Below, in pieces: positions 34,496 to 46,189 of a stretch of 49,911 nt of DNA (within the stretch, counting starts at the first letter, position 1; each line of letters starts with the position of its first letter). Below the pieces are notes generated by a model that did no database searches, had not been told where the DNA came from, and saw nothing but the letters and a program-made list of their open reading frames with translations. Made by a program: the position numbers and the translations under genes. The DNA lies in assembly GCA_025201765.1 (NCBI GenBank), contig MU623535.1, positions 1 to 49,911 on the forward strand, in the 5' to 3' direction. The DNA is from Daldinia sp. FL1419 (lineage: Eukaryota; Ascomycota; Sordariomycetes; Xylariales; Hypoxylaceae).

Positions 34496-35199
34496 AGCAC
34501 GCAGTCATCACTATAAGTAAACAAAAAATAGCAGTTAGCCTCAGCACAGGCGAGTTTCCTTCTGTACAGTACAACATGGCCACTGCCGTCAACATAAGAT
34601 TCTTACGATCCTTACGAACGAACTTGCATACCTTCGGGAACCTGGAAAACAAGATGGGTTTTCTTTTAATTATAAACTGGCACACCGAGGCCTTTCTTTG
34701 TGGCGGCCCGGTGGGAGTGGCTTCTCCCGCTTCTCGATGACGGCGAGGTCGGGAAAGGAGGGCGTGGCTTGGGCGGTGGAGCGTGTATAAAAACATGGAT
34801 GGATTTATAGTAATAGTAATACCCCAAAATAAAAACCAGCTGAGCTTGATCTTTACCTACTTCAACTTGTCCTCGTAAATCCTTTTGTGCTCGTGCTTGT
34901 TTGTAAGATGACTCTAAAGCCGTACAGTCTAGGTTGCTTCGGCTCGCCTTGCTATAAGCTTTATGGTTATATCAAACATGATGGTAGATGGAAGTAGTTA
35001 TAGGTAGTTGACTAAGTTGCAAAGCACTCATCTCCTTTCCTCTCTCATAAAATCATCATGAATAATCTCTATACGTAGTAGAACAGTACCTGCTTTGATC
35101 AAGGCCCTAGTGATTCCCCCTTTATAATTCTTCTCAGTTCAAGTCCATAGATCGTCTACAAATACACTTCTCCCTACTGCCCCCATATCAATTGTTAAG
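34496..35199. other. Intergenic DNA
   Basis: About 700 bp after the wall-protein stop. It should contain that gene's 3' UTR and the promoter of the 2EXR-like gene. No gene is supported. Confidence 0.55.
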
Positions 35200-36242
35200 T
35201 ACCTACCCAATCACCCACCCAGCTAAACAACTCTTCAAAGTTCCTCTCATGGCTTCCCCTCGAGGTATATTATATTTCCCTGAATCAGCATAACACCATT
35301 TCCAATAGAAATAAACTCACAATCGTCATAGGTTCGCCTTATGATTTACGAATATGCAGTATCTGCTCACGGAGATATTTGGCCCTCTCGGGAGAAGTGC
35401 TATTCCAATATGCTCAAGCCATGTAGTTCTGAAGACATCGTCGGCGCCGACAAACCGGATGAGCATGTTCTGAGTGTTATTCCACTTGCTCGTACATGTC
35501 GAACCATCTACGCAGAGCTTGACTACTTTCAGCCCTTTTACAATTTCAACCACTTCGCGTTCGGAGTCGGCACTGACCTTTGCAAATACCTTGCAGCCAT
35601 TACACCCTCTCGTCGACAAGCAGTCCGTCAGACACGCCTCGAAACGTTTACTTTTATAGTGTCCTTTTGCAGCCTGCATGAGTACGAAGAAATTCTCAAA
35701 TATCTGGACCGTTGTCTTGAGTTTTTTTCAGGATATTTCCGAAATGCCACACTCCGTTGGTTTCAGCTACAAAATCTCGAACAAGAAGATGAAACTATCA
35801 ATACGTCCGCCGAGGACATCAACGAAGCATGTAAGTCGGCCTTGAATTTAACTTCACCGAATCCTCCTCCTCTGAGCCAAAATAAACAATATCTTATAAG
35901 CTTTTTGCTATCATATAAGCTATTACTAACTACGCGAATCATATAGGGGAAGCACATAGGCGACGCCTCGGTACCGATAAACCCGAATGGTTCAAGCAGC
36001 TAAATGACCCAATCTTGACCCGAGACGCTCTATTCGCAGTTGAAGATCTCGACATTCTCAGGACTGAAGATGGCTTTCACTTTCTCAAGTACGTGGGAGA
36101 CGATCCTGGAGACGATCCTGGAGAGCAAGAGGAAATACGAAAATTAAGGTTCTATAAAGGGTACTGGGAGCAAATCGCTAAAGAGTGGGACGATTATCGG
36201 GAAAGTGTCATGAGGAGGGTGAGGGTGAGCCCGGGTGCATAA
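35200..36242 (+). CDS. 2EXR/F-box-like hypothetical protein, 5' end unresolved
   Basis: Well-supported exons are 35332-35830 and 35947-36242; the intron between has a GTAAGT donor, a perfect TTACTAAC branch site and a CATATAG acceptor. An upstream piece ending at 35264 (GTATAT donor, acceptor at 35331) supplies WLPLE, giving WLPLEVRLMIYEYAVSAHG, the opening expected for the large fungal 2EXR/F-box-like family, followed by PLARTCRTIYAEL. That upstream frame is open from about 35200 but has no ATG; the ATG at 35252 is in another frame. So the start is missing, lies in a further exon, or was lost by mutation. Later parts include a repeated DDPG (two 12-bp units) and a charged C-terminus ending VRVSPGA. 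Function of this family is generally unknown, and members vary greatly between strains. Confidence 0.65.
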
Positions 36243-38003
36243 GAGCAGGATGCCAAATACCTAGGTATGCATTTCCTCTTTGCATACACTGGATTCTACT
36301 GGAGACTCTAAGGCAAAAGACAAGAAAGGAGGGAGCGTAGAAGCCTTACTGGTCTTTTTCTACCACGCATGTTTGTATTGTAGTTGTATATCACCATGGG
36401 TGGACATTTCGGATGCGGAATCTCAAGTTGCTATGAATCATCTGGATTTATGATGACTTCTCCAACTCCTCTCAACAGCTAGCAAAAAGATCATATTGGT
36501 TCATAGCTATCTGTCTGGCTTGGAACTATGTAATGGCGGTGTTCGTTGCTACTGCGAAATACTTCCAACAAGAATCCCCGGCTATGGATCGTCGTGTTAC
36601 TTACCGCAGGTCTTCTTGCATCGGCCTGGGATCTTTGTTCGGAACCCCTTGATCCGTCGCGGAAGCCGTAAGACGTCAATATCAGGCCGGAGGTTGAGCG
36701 CCCAGTGGTCACTGGTTTTCTGTAGATGTTTGTTAGTGCTAGTTCTTATCCCCGTTTTTCTTTGCCAGGGCTTTAAGCAAATATTTCATGCGCAAGAGGA
36801 TGGAAATAAGGAAAAGGAGGAAGGTATGGTACAAGCTTAACTAAAAGAGAAAAATTCATACGCAACCCTTCCTCCTCTGGATACCCACAACCTTTCCTCC
36901 CCATCCTCCCCAGCGCTCCCGATCCTGAGAGCCATCGCCTTGGGGACAACGACACAGTTCCGGGAAGACTCGGCGCGATCCGTACGGGGCACGTGCCTTA
37001 TCGTCGCCTGTATCGTCGCCTGTATCGTTACTAGACCCGTGGGCAGAGACCCGAGAGAACTCGTACCCGACGTAGAAGACGTGGCAAGAACTGAGGATGT
37101 TGCCCATTTTGGTGGAATGGGTGAATGTTTCATGACAGTGACGTTCAACGTGGTCTACCGTTTGGAATTGAGTATATCCTATGATTATCGGGGAAGCGTA
37201 TGTGGAGGTCTTACACCGAGACAGAAGCAAGTGTAACTAAACCACGCCGGCCGGTTGGTAGGATCTCTGGAGATAGTAGCAAGCAATTTTATGTCCTTCA
37301 AAATACCCTAGAACTCCTCTACGCGCGAAACCTTCTCGCGACAGCTTCTTTATAAGTGCTTATAAAGTCGTGTTTGTGTAATCCTACAAACGCTCCATCT
37401 ACGAAGCTAAACACTGTTGCAGTGCTACTTTCCACGGCGTATTGCTTGACAGATGTGGCTTTTGGCAAACCCTACGTAGCCGTGCCACGGGGGTAAGAAA
37501 TCCAATAGACGCTATTCCGCGATGAATTAATAGCGAGGACAGAGAGCGCCCGGGTTATATGAGACAAGTCGCACTTCGGGTGATAGGGTTACCTACTGCG
37601 ATGCCGTGTATCGCGCGGTTGGAATTGAATACTATGTCTCGGACATATATTGGTGTGGGAATGTATATAATCGTATCATTGTACATAAACCCCTATCGCT
37701 AACATGCTTCTTAAGAGGGTATTGGCAGAAATAACGCAGCCTCCTTTTTGAAGATAAACATAAACAGGAGCAAGCTCACAGCAAACCTAGACGACCGCTT
37801 AATCCGTGTCCTATCATTACTGACACTCGACCATGCCACATAAAATACCACCATCTCAATACCTCAACATTATCCCATCCCCCTTCCTCGTTCCAATGCA
37901 CTATCGTGATTAATACAAGCGTAGTTCCGTAAAATACATAAGCCGCCGCTTGATCGTTGATACATTAATAATGCTCTCCATAGTCCCCCCAGTCCTTTAC
38001 CCT
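36243..38003. other. Intergenic DNA with doubtful small frames
   Basis: About 1.76 kb between the 2EXR-like gene and the myosin stop. A perfect TACCTAGGTA palindrome lies at 36258-36267. Around 36840-37236 three overlapping frames exist on both strands; one on the minus strand, from an ATG at 37107, begins MGNILSSC, which resembles a myristoylation/palmitoylation signal, and contains a DDTG repeat, but it lacks other support. The right part would be the myosin 3' UTR. Confidence 0.45.
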
Positions 38004-41000
38004 TCATAAAAAGCCCTTGGTTAGACTCGGCTTTCGTCCGATACTGCTTGTCCGTTTCGGTACCTCGACGCCGGTTCCGCCAAGACTCGCCGTTTCGTCC
38101 GCATCGCCTCCAGTTCCAGTTCCGTTTCGCCATCCGCTGAGCCGCCGTGTCCCTTCTAATGCCGGCGTGCTAAGCCGTACACTACCGTTCACACTCCCCT
38201 TTTCCATTCGTAAGTGCTTCCAACCTTCTAGCTCACGCTCTAGTCGTAGTGTCTTCTCCTTTTCCTCCCTCAGTTCCCGCTCGGCCCGACGTGCCGACAG
38301 CTGGATATCACTCTCGCTAGCCTGGAGTTCGTCGACTGTTACAAGGAGCTTCTCTACCCTGTCGCGTAGTCGTGATACATCATCGTTGAGCTGCACTGCT
38401 TGCTTATCTTTGCGCTCTATCTGGGATTGTAGATCCTTTACAATTCGATCTACGTTGCGGACGGAACGTTGCGATTTCGACCGCTCGTTTTCTTGGGCCT
38501 CGAGCTGAGATTCGAGCTATTGCGTTGATGGGTTATTAGCAGCACGCCTTGTAAACTTACGGAACAAAGAGGATAGGGGTCTTGTTGGAGATCGCGATAG
38601 TATCACGGTGCTTGGGCAATTATGCTCGGGATCTGGTATTGTACTAACCTCCTGGATACGCTTGTGCAAGAACTTGATATCTTGGCTGCCGCTTGAATAT
38701 CCCTTAGTTTCCAGATCGACAAGTTTGACTTGCACTTCGTTGAGGCTCTTCTCGAGTTCTGCTTTTTGTTTAGATAAATCCGCGCTGATCTCACGCTCAG
38801 CTGCAATTTCTTTCTGCACTTCGGTAGCAAGGGATTCGGCCCTTCGCATCTTCTCCACTGCAGCAGCAGCAATGTCTTCTTGTTGAGCCACTCTAGACTT
38901 GAGGTCCAATATTTCTTTATCCGTATTGGCTGCGTTACGCATAGCTGGGCTCTCGCTATTAGCCAAATCTTCAAGATTAGCCTTGGCTTCTTTGAGTCTC
39001 GCTTCAATGCTGGATTTTTCTCTCATTAGAGTATCTCGCTCGGCGGTAAGATCGTCCACTGAGCTTCGAAGGGTCCGAACTTGGGAAAGAAGGGAAACGA
39101 CCTTGCTTTGGGCTTCATTGTGCGCGCTGACAGCCTCATCGCGAGATGAAACCACATCAGCAAGCGTACTTTCAAGACGTGCCTTTTCTTTCGACCATGT
39201 TGTGCTATTAAGCACCTCGTCGTCCCACTTAGAACGGAGATCGTCGAGTTCTTCACGTAATCGAACAATTTCTGACTGCTTGAAGAGCTTTTCCTCCCGT
39301 GCTATGTCAAGTTCTTTCGTAAGAGTGGCAAACTCTGCTTGATACTTCTTACGAGTTTGCTCCATTTGTGACTCTTTGTCTTCAAGATCGATAGCTCTCT
39401 GGCTCCTATAGTCTTCCAGTTCATGCTGTAGACGCTTCTTGGATTGCAATGCAGCCTCAAGATCTGTTGACAGATCCTCGAGCTTCTCCTCAAGGCGCTG
39501 GTTCTGGCGTAACACGTCCTCCATGCTTCCGTCTGATTTGTTTCGTTGAGACAAAATCTCGGCGTATGCCTCCTCTGCCTCTTTAGCTTGAGATTTGGCA
39601 AATTGCTCTGCCCGCGTTGCCTTTAGAACAGCGATCTCAGCTTGCTCTAGTTTACTGAAGTATTCGTCGGCACGGCTCTTATACATTTCGAGACTCGAAG
39701 TCACATCTGCTAGTTGAGAACTTTCGGCGTCTAGGCGAATCTGTAGATCGGTAAATTCTTGAAGCAATTGGCTCCGGCTAGTGGCTTCTTGTTCTCGAGC
39801 AACGGCCATTTCTTGTAAATCCGACTTTGTATCTCGAAGCTCAACCTCCAGTCTTGCACGTTCGTGTCTCATTTTCTCGAAATGCTCCTTGACGTCGGCT
39901 AATTCGGCAATGGCGTCGTTGTGGTTGTGGAGAAGTGCACGCCTAGAGTCTTCTTGACTGTTGAGGAGGTCGAGAATTTCTTCGTGCGATTTGGTTTGGA
40001 GGTCCCGCACGGACAACTCACCACTCCTAATTGACTTTTCCAATTTGGAAACTTTCTTGGCCGAGTCGTCGAGCATATCATGTAGTCGACTGTTGGCTTG
40101 CTCTAGCTTCTTCATTCGACGAACCGAGGGACTATCGCTATCATCAAGGTTCATCTCTGGCGTCGGCGTAATACGTTCGAGCTGGCTCTGAAGGTGGCGG
40201 TTCTGCATCTGTGATATTTGTAGTTGGTTCTGCAACTCTTCTACTTCTGTCTTTAGATCTTGTCTATTGTTGAAGCTGAGAATATCTGCAGTGCGGTCTG
40301 ATCTACCGGAGTCAGGAATCACGTCGTTTTCATTGTTAACCTTGCGAGTAGGAGTCGAAAGAACTGAGTTGCGCCTTCCGTTCGTCTTGCTTCGCTTCTG
40401 CGTAGGGGAGCCGTTAAATGGAGCCTCGTTAGGGTGCATCTCCTCCAGTTTAGGGCGTACTGGCGACTCTGCCCGATGTGCACGAAGCTCAGCCAATTGG
40501 GAATCCGCATTGGTGCGTGCAGCGGTTTGTATACGGAGATTCTGTTGTAACTCTTCAATCTTCCTAAGCATATCAAAGTTTTGACTCATGATCTTATCAT
40601 GACTTGCATCGCCTTGGGCTGGAATAGAAACTTCTGGGTCAACCGCTTTCAAGATACGCAACATTTGCGCTCGGAGTTCCTCCAATTCCTTGTCCCGAGA
40701 GTCAAGGGTCGCTTGCATAGCGCGTACGGTAGTCTGGGCTTGAGTCCGTAGCTGACGCTCGGATTCTATTGTCCGATTGGCCTCGGCAAGCTGAATCGTG
40801 TAGTTGGATGAAGCCTTTTCGGCGGCACGGCTAGACTTGACCTCGCGTGCAACTTCATGGTTAAGATCTTCCACGTTAAGTTGGAGCTTCTCAACCTTCT
40901 TCTCGAGACCCGCTATGGTCAATGATGCATCCCCAAGTTGCTTGTTGAGCACCGCATTTTGCTCCTCCATCCTCACCTTTTCACGTTGTAGACTTAGGAT

Positions 41001-44000
41001 TTGTCCTCTTGAAGCCTCACTAGCCCTCGAGGTGGATCGCGCGATTTCAAGGCCCTTTTGTTGTAGCTTGTTGAGCAAAGCGCGGTTATCGTTTTCAGAA
41101 GCGGCGAGACGACCCTTTACTGTGACCAATTCACGTTCAAGGCGTTCCTTGGCCTGGTCATTCTTGAGACCGTATTCACCAGATGAGATCATGAACTTAT
41201 TTAAATCTTCTATCTCGTGATTCAACTTCGCACATTCGCCTTCGAACCATCTAAGCCGCTCTTGTGTCGCGTCAAGATCTTTTTGAAGACTAGCCTCCCG
41301 CTCCCGGGCTATGCGGGTGGCATTGCGTTCACCTGCTTCTTCCGCATTTAGTCGTGCTTCTTCCGCTTGAGTCTTTGCTATCCGTAGCCGCCGAATTTCG
41401 TCGCGCGCCTCATCCCGCTCCTTTTCGGCGGTCGCTCGGGCCTCCATGGTTCGTCGTAAAGTGTCTTGCTGGAGATAGAGCTCTTTCTCTATCGTTATTT
41501 TCGAGTCTTTCAATCGATCGTGCTCTTCTTGCAAGGATTGATACTTATGTTCAGCAAGGAGGGCCACGTCATCTCGAGATTGGCGTTCTCGACTCAAATC
41601 CATTTGGACTTTGTATAACTCATTCTTTAGATCCTTGATTTGCGACTCTAAAACCTCTCGATTCTGATTTGCTTGCGCGTCCTCAGAGAGTCTCGCTTGA
41701 AGTAATTGTTTGGCATCTTCGGCTTCACGCTGGAGCTGTGAATGCTGAGACCTCATGGCAACCATTTCAGCCTGAACCTCACGTAAACGGTCGGCCATTT
41801 TTTCTTTCTCAGAGCTTAGTGTCTTTTTTTGCTCATCGAAGTTGCGCTGCTCTATTTGAAATTGTTTATTGTCTGTGCGAAGAATGGCAAGTTCGCTTTC
41901 TTTTTTCCTTAGGAGCTCTTCGAAGTCGGTTGATGTTTTCGACAACTCGGATAGCTGTTGCTGCGCTTCGCGATTTTCCTTCGTTAGACGTTGCTCTCGT
42001 GATCTTAAAGACTGTAGTTCCTTTTGGGTAGCAGCGAATTTGATGTCTCCATCTTGCTCGGCTTTAAGCAGCTTGCCCTCAACATCCCGCAGTTTACGAT
42101 CCTTCAAAGACAACTGGCTCTGGAGCATTTTAACTTCATCTTCGAGAGCTGCTTCCTGTGCGCTTCTGTCTGCTTGCTTCCGAGAAAGAGTCTCTATCTC
42201 CACTTCAAGGTCGGCAACCCGAGTGTCGAGTTCTGACTTTTCTTGCTCGAGTCGGGAGATAAGAGCAGCGGCTTGCTCAAGTTGGGCTCGGTATTTGTCC
42301 ACCTCCTGTTCGGCTCTCTTCTTCGCATCTAGGAGATCATCAAGTTGGTTCTCGAGCTTTTCCTGGTCTTCGATGGCACCTTTTAACTCTTCCTCGAGTT
42401 CGGACTCGCGAAGTTGTAATCGTTTGAATATCTCCTCCTTATCCAGAGCTAACGCTCGTTCACTTTCAAGGATTTGTTGCGTTCGCATCAATTCAGCATG
42501 GCAATTTCTCCTTTCTTCTTCGAGCCGAGTGCGATTCTCAGTTTCTTGTCGCATCTTATCGTTCAACAATCGGATTTTCTCGTCGCGCCTTTTAACCTCC
42601 ATAGCTGTGCGCGTTGCCCCTAATAATGGTTTCATCTTAATCAAAAGCTGCCACCAAGGATTTTCACAAAGATCTAGATAAACGTTGAAGTTCCTTTGGA
42701 TCACTCGAGTGGCCTCCGTACGGTACAACCGTTTGAAGGCCAAGCGCCGTTTGATATAACCACGAGCGACGGACTGGAAACGAGACATTATCTCGGTAAT
42801 CAAGGCGTCACGTTGCTCTTCCAGTACCGCGAGCACACCAGCTCGGAAGAACACTTTGGTCAGACCAACACGGAAAAGAGATCTATCTATCCCAAGCTTA
42901 TCCAACATCAAAGCTGCCACCGCTTGTCCATCCATGTGCCCTTTGAGTATATCCTTGCAAAGAACCTCATACCGTTGTCGGAATTCTGCAAACGAAAGTC
43001 GATTGGGGAAACCAGTCCGGGCTATTCTTATACCCTCGAGAACACCGTTACACCTTAACTGATCAAGAACGAGCAGCGCGTTGAATTGCTTAGGCCGCTT
43101 CTTGTGATTTGGAAGAATGCAACGAACAAAGTGAGGATGCGTAGAATTGAGCTGGGACATGAGACTGCTCAGCTGTTCCTTGTGCCTTTGTGCAACCGTT
43201 CGGAACAGCCCCTTCTTGACTCTACTCCGAGATGTAGTATTGTCATCGTCAGCGTCAGCACAGTCCACAAACAAGTTCGCGATATGCTTGTCTGTAGAAG
43301 CAGCCAGGAGCCGGGTTACATTGTCATTAAGAGGATCCTTATTTTTCTCTAGCCAGCCCTCAGTCGAATACTCAACTTCAGCCGCGTAGTGAGTTAGAAT
43401 GAATCCCTGTCGAGCACCAGGACGCGACGGGCGGTATTTGTTGGACTTTTTATCCCACAATGAGTTGAGTTTCTCTGTAAATGATTTATCGGTTGCTTTT
43501 GGCATGACACTGTCTTCGTCGAGGCATGAGAAGATACCGATGGGGTTTGGCAGTTCAATGAGGTCAATGGTTGGCTGTAAATCGCGACCAAAGTCAATGA
43601 ATTGCCACTCAATCTGTTCTCTCGCATATTCCTCCTGTTCTAAAACAAACATGTGATGATTGAAAAATTGTTGGAGCTTTTCGTTAGTGTAGTTAATACA
43701 GAGCTGCTCGAAGCTATTCTCTTCGAAAATCTCGAATCCTGCGATATCAAGCACACCAATGAAATGTGAATCATCGATGCCGAGCCCAGTTCGATCAAAC
43801 TGACGATTGATACTTGTAACGAGGTCACTAAAACTTCGCTCGTATATACCTTTTGCTAGGGCATCAATGCCGAGTCGTACTTGTTCAGGGGTTTGGACCT
43901 TCTCCACCCACTCGCGACCTGCCTTGACTTTGGGATGAAGTAGGCCTTGTAGGAAGGGTTCTAAGGGGATCCCTAGAAGCTTACATACTCTGGCCGCTAC

Positions 44001-45461
44001 CTCCTTCGCGTCCGGCGCAAGGCGGGCTTGATCAGCCATGCGACTCTCCTTAACGACGGTAATATTACCCAGGTGCAAGACTGCAGCAACAGTACGTAAA
44101 ATGGATTTCTGCTCGCTATCGGAAAATCCCATTACGTCAAATGCTTCGAGCAGTGATTCCCACTCATCAAGGTCAGAGACGCCAGATATAGTATCATGAC
44201 CCTCACGTGTATAAGCGAAATCTTGAACTTCAAATTCGTCCAGTAAGAAGTCTCGTCTCATTTCTCTGTCGGCGCCCGTTAGGAGCTGGTAGAAAATATG
44301 ATAATTTCGTTCTTGAGGATTAATTCGAACGACCCTCGACTTTTCTAATAGATACCAGTCGATAAATGCGCCAGCAATTGCCCCATTTCGAGTAAACTCA
44401 ATACGGATGAATTTTCCAAATCGTGAGGAGTTATTGTTTCGGACTGTTTGTGCATTACCGAATGCTTCGAGTATAGGATTGGCCCGTAATATTTGCTGGG
44501 AGAGTGTAGAATGCTGCCCTCTACCCTTCGCTGGTGATTCCGAGTGAGCTACCGCAGCGAGATATTGGATTACCTTCTTGGTATTTTCGGTTTTACCAGC
44601 ACCAGATTCACCGGTGACCAAGATGCTCTGATTTTCTCCTTCCTCGACCAAATTGCGGAAGGCCTCGTCAGCCATAGCGAAAATGTGTGGTTTTGTGTCT
44701 TCTCGGCTTCGACCCTTGTACCTGTTGACGAATTCGTTCGTATATATCGGCAGAGGGCAATAAGGGTTAACAGTAACCAAGAATAAGCCTGAGTACGTGT
44801 ATATTAAGTCGGCCTGATATCTCATATGAAGGTTGTGGACGACGGATGCCTCGTTTAGGTGTGTTAGCTCTGCCATATCATTCGCCTTGTCAAACTTGGC
44901 CGGGTTGACCTTATCCACACTTTCGCTTTCGACCTCCCGTTGCTACCGAGTCGAGTTAGCATGTCACCTGTAACAATCATTCTAGATAGCCAAACTTACA
45001 CTGCCATCATCACACTGTACTAGTATACGACCTTCTTCAAGTTCCTCGACTATCCAGCCTTTAACAAAGGCAGCTTGTGGGTCCTTAAGCCAGACATATC
45101 TCTTGCCAGAAAAGTCGTTTTCGCCTTCTATACCCTTTACAGGGTCTAAACTCCTCCGGCGATCTTCTTCAGTTTTAATAAACGATGGTGCGAATGTTGT
45201 CGAGTTTGGGCCATTGCTCTTCGAGTCGACCCGGTGCGGTCGAAGGCCATTGGTGCCAACAGGTAGGAGGTTGGCAGCAGCTATCGATGCTTGCGATTGT
45301 GTACGATTGTGTGTGGGTGGTGTTGCTACTCTCGTCAAGACATTCGTTTGAGAGGGAAATATAGCAGACTTAGGCCTACCTACACCGCTCGGACCGGGCC
45401 CCGGAGACGGCGACGGCGAAGGTGAAGCTTTCCGAACGAAAGGATTATTGCGTAGCGACAT
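38004..45461 (-). CDS. myo2: Class II myosin heavy chain
   Basis: Three exons, read downwards: 45461-45000, 44942-38649, 38516-38004; about 2422 residues. Myosin II drives the contractile actomyosin ring at septa. The first exon encodes a disordered Pro/Ser-rich leader and the SH3-like N-domain (KRYVWLKDPQAAFVKGW). The motor is complete: P-loop GESGAGKT at about 265-272, switch I NNNSSRFGK, switch II DIAGFEIFEENSFEQL, actin-binding region FVRCILPNHKKRP, converter and an IQ-like lever (ARGYIKRRLAFKRLYR). Then NPWWQLLIKMKPLL marks the start of a coiled-coil rod of over 1300 residues, confirming class II and not V or I. The last intron (38517-38648; GTTAGT donor, GCTAATAAC branch site) restores LESQLEAQENERS coiled coil and a Ser/Gly-rich tail ending SLTKGFL. 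Upstream start codon ATG at 45461 follows a stop-containing leader. Confidence 0.95.
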
Positions 45462-46189
45462 ATCGAGCGCGTTCAGTGCTTAAGTAAGAGTTGTAAGATA
45501 TCATTGGCTCAGTCTTAGCTTCATTTGTAAGGAACTCCGAGGTAGCTATCGGGTAAAAGCCGTTATTTGAACGCTACTACGTGAATTGCGGAGATAGATT
45601 ATCGGTATCATAAGACACGATGCCATAGAAGAGTAAGAAGGGGTTTTTTTTTTCTCTCTCGAGGTAAAATAACTGTCGGGTATTGAATGAATGAAACCAA
45701 TTGAAAAATTTACACCACCAAAGTATCAATTAGAGGATGCTTGCCCAAAAAAAAGAAAGACGGTTCCTTCTGTATGGGTTGTTGTAGTTGAGACAATACT
45801 ACGAAATGACGGAAAGTCAATTGTTGACATGCGGAAGCGCATGGCAACGGGCGCGTGGCAAGTAAACAGCCCTCAGACTTGGCAGAAAATTAGCCTGTCT
45901 CTATGCATTATGAGCTGGCTACTAAACTTTTAGATAAGCTGAATTAGGTTTAAAGGTTATCAGGCAGCTCTATGTAGTGGGGGTTTTTGGGTACCAAACT
46001 TCCATGTCCTGTCAATTCTCTATGCGGGGTGGATGGGGGAAGATGTGCTTACATTAGTACCTTAGTACCTCCTATACATATATATCGGTTAGCGGATTAA
46101 TTTAGTACCGTTCATATGGAATGAAGCACCCACTTAGAGGATGTTATGTTACATAAGCAGTGCTTTGCTTATGGCTTGTGCCAACCTTG
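45462..46189. other. Myosin promoter region and edge of AT-rich block
   Basis: About 730 bp of ordinary composition between the myosin start and the AT-rich block. It should contain the myosin promoter, with a T-rich tract at 45643-45654. An 80-codon plus-strand frame at 45691-45933 (MKPIEKFTPPKYQLED at its start) has no recognisable feature. Composition changes abruptly near 46190-46210. Confidence 0.5.

Noticed and set aside
38603..44786. Plus- and minus-strand frames inside the myosin gene
   Set aside because: Shadow frames of the coiled-coil and motor coding sequence; some are rich in Ser/Leu/Arg only because they are antisense to Glu/Lys/Leu-rich sequence.
46120..46170. CACCCACTTAG near the left edge of the second AT-rich block as a copy of the transposon TIR
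   Set aside because: Only the short CCCACTTA core matches; the flanking bases do not follow the TIR.
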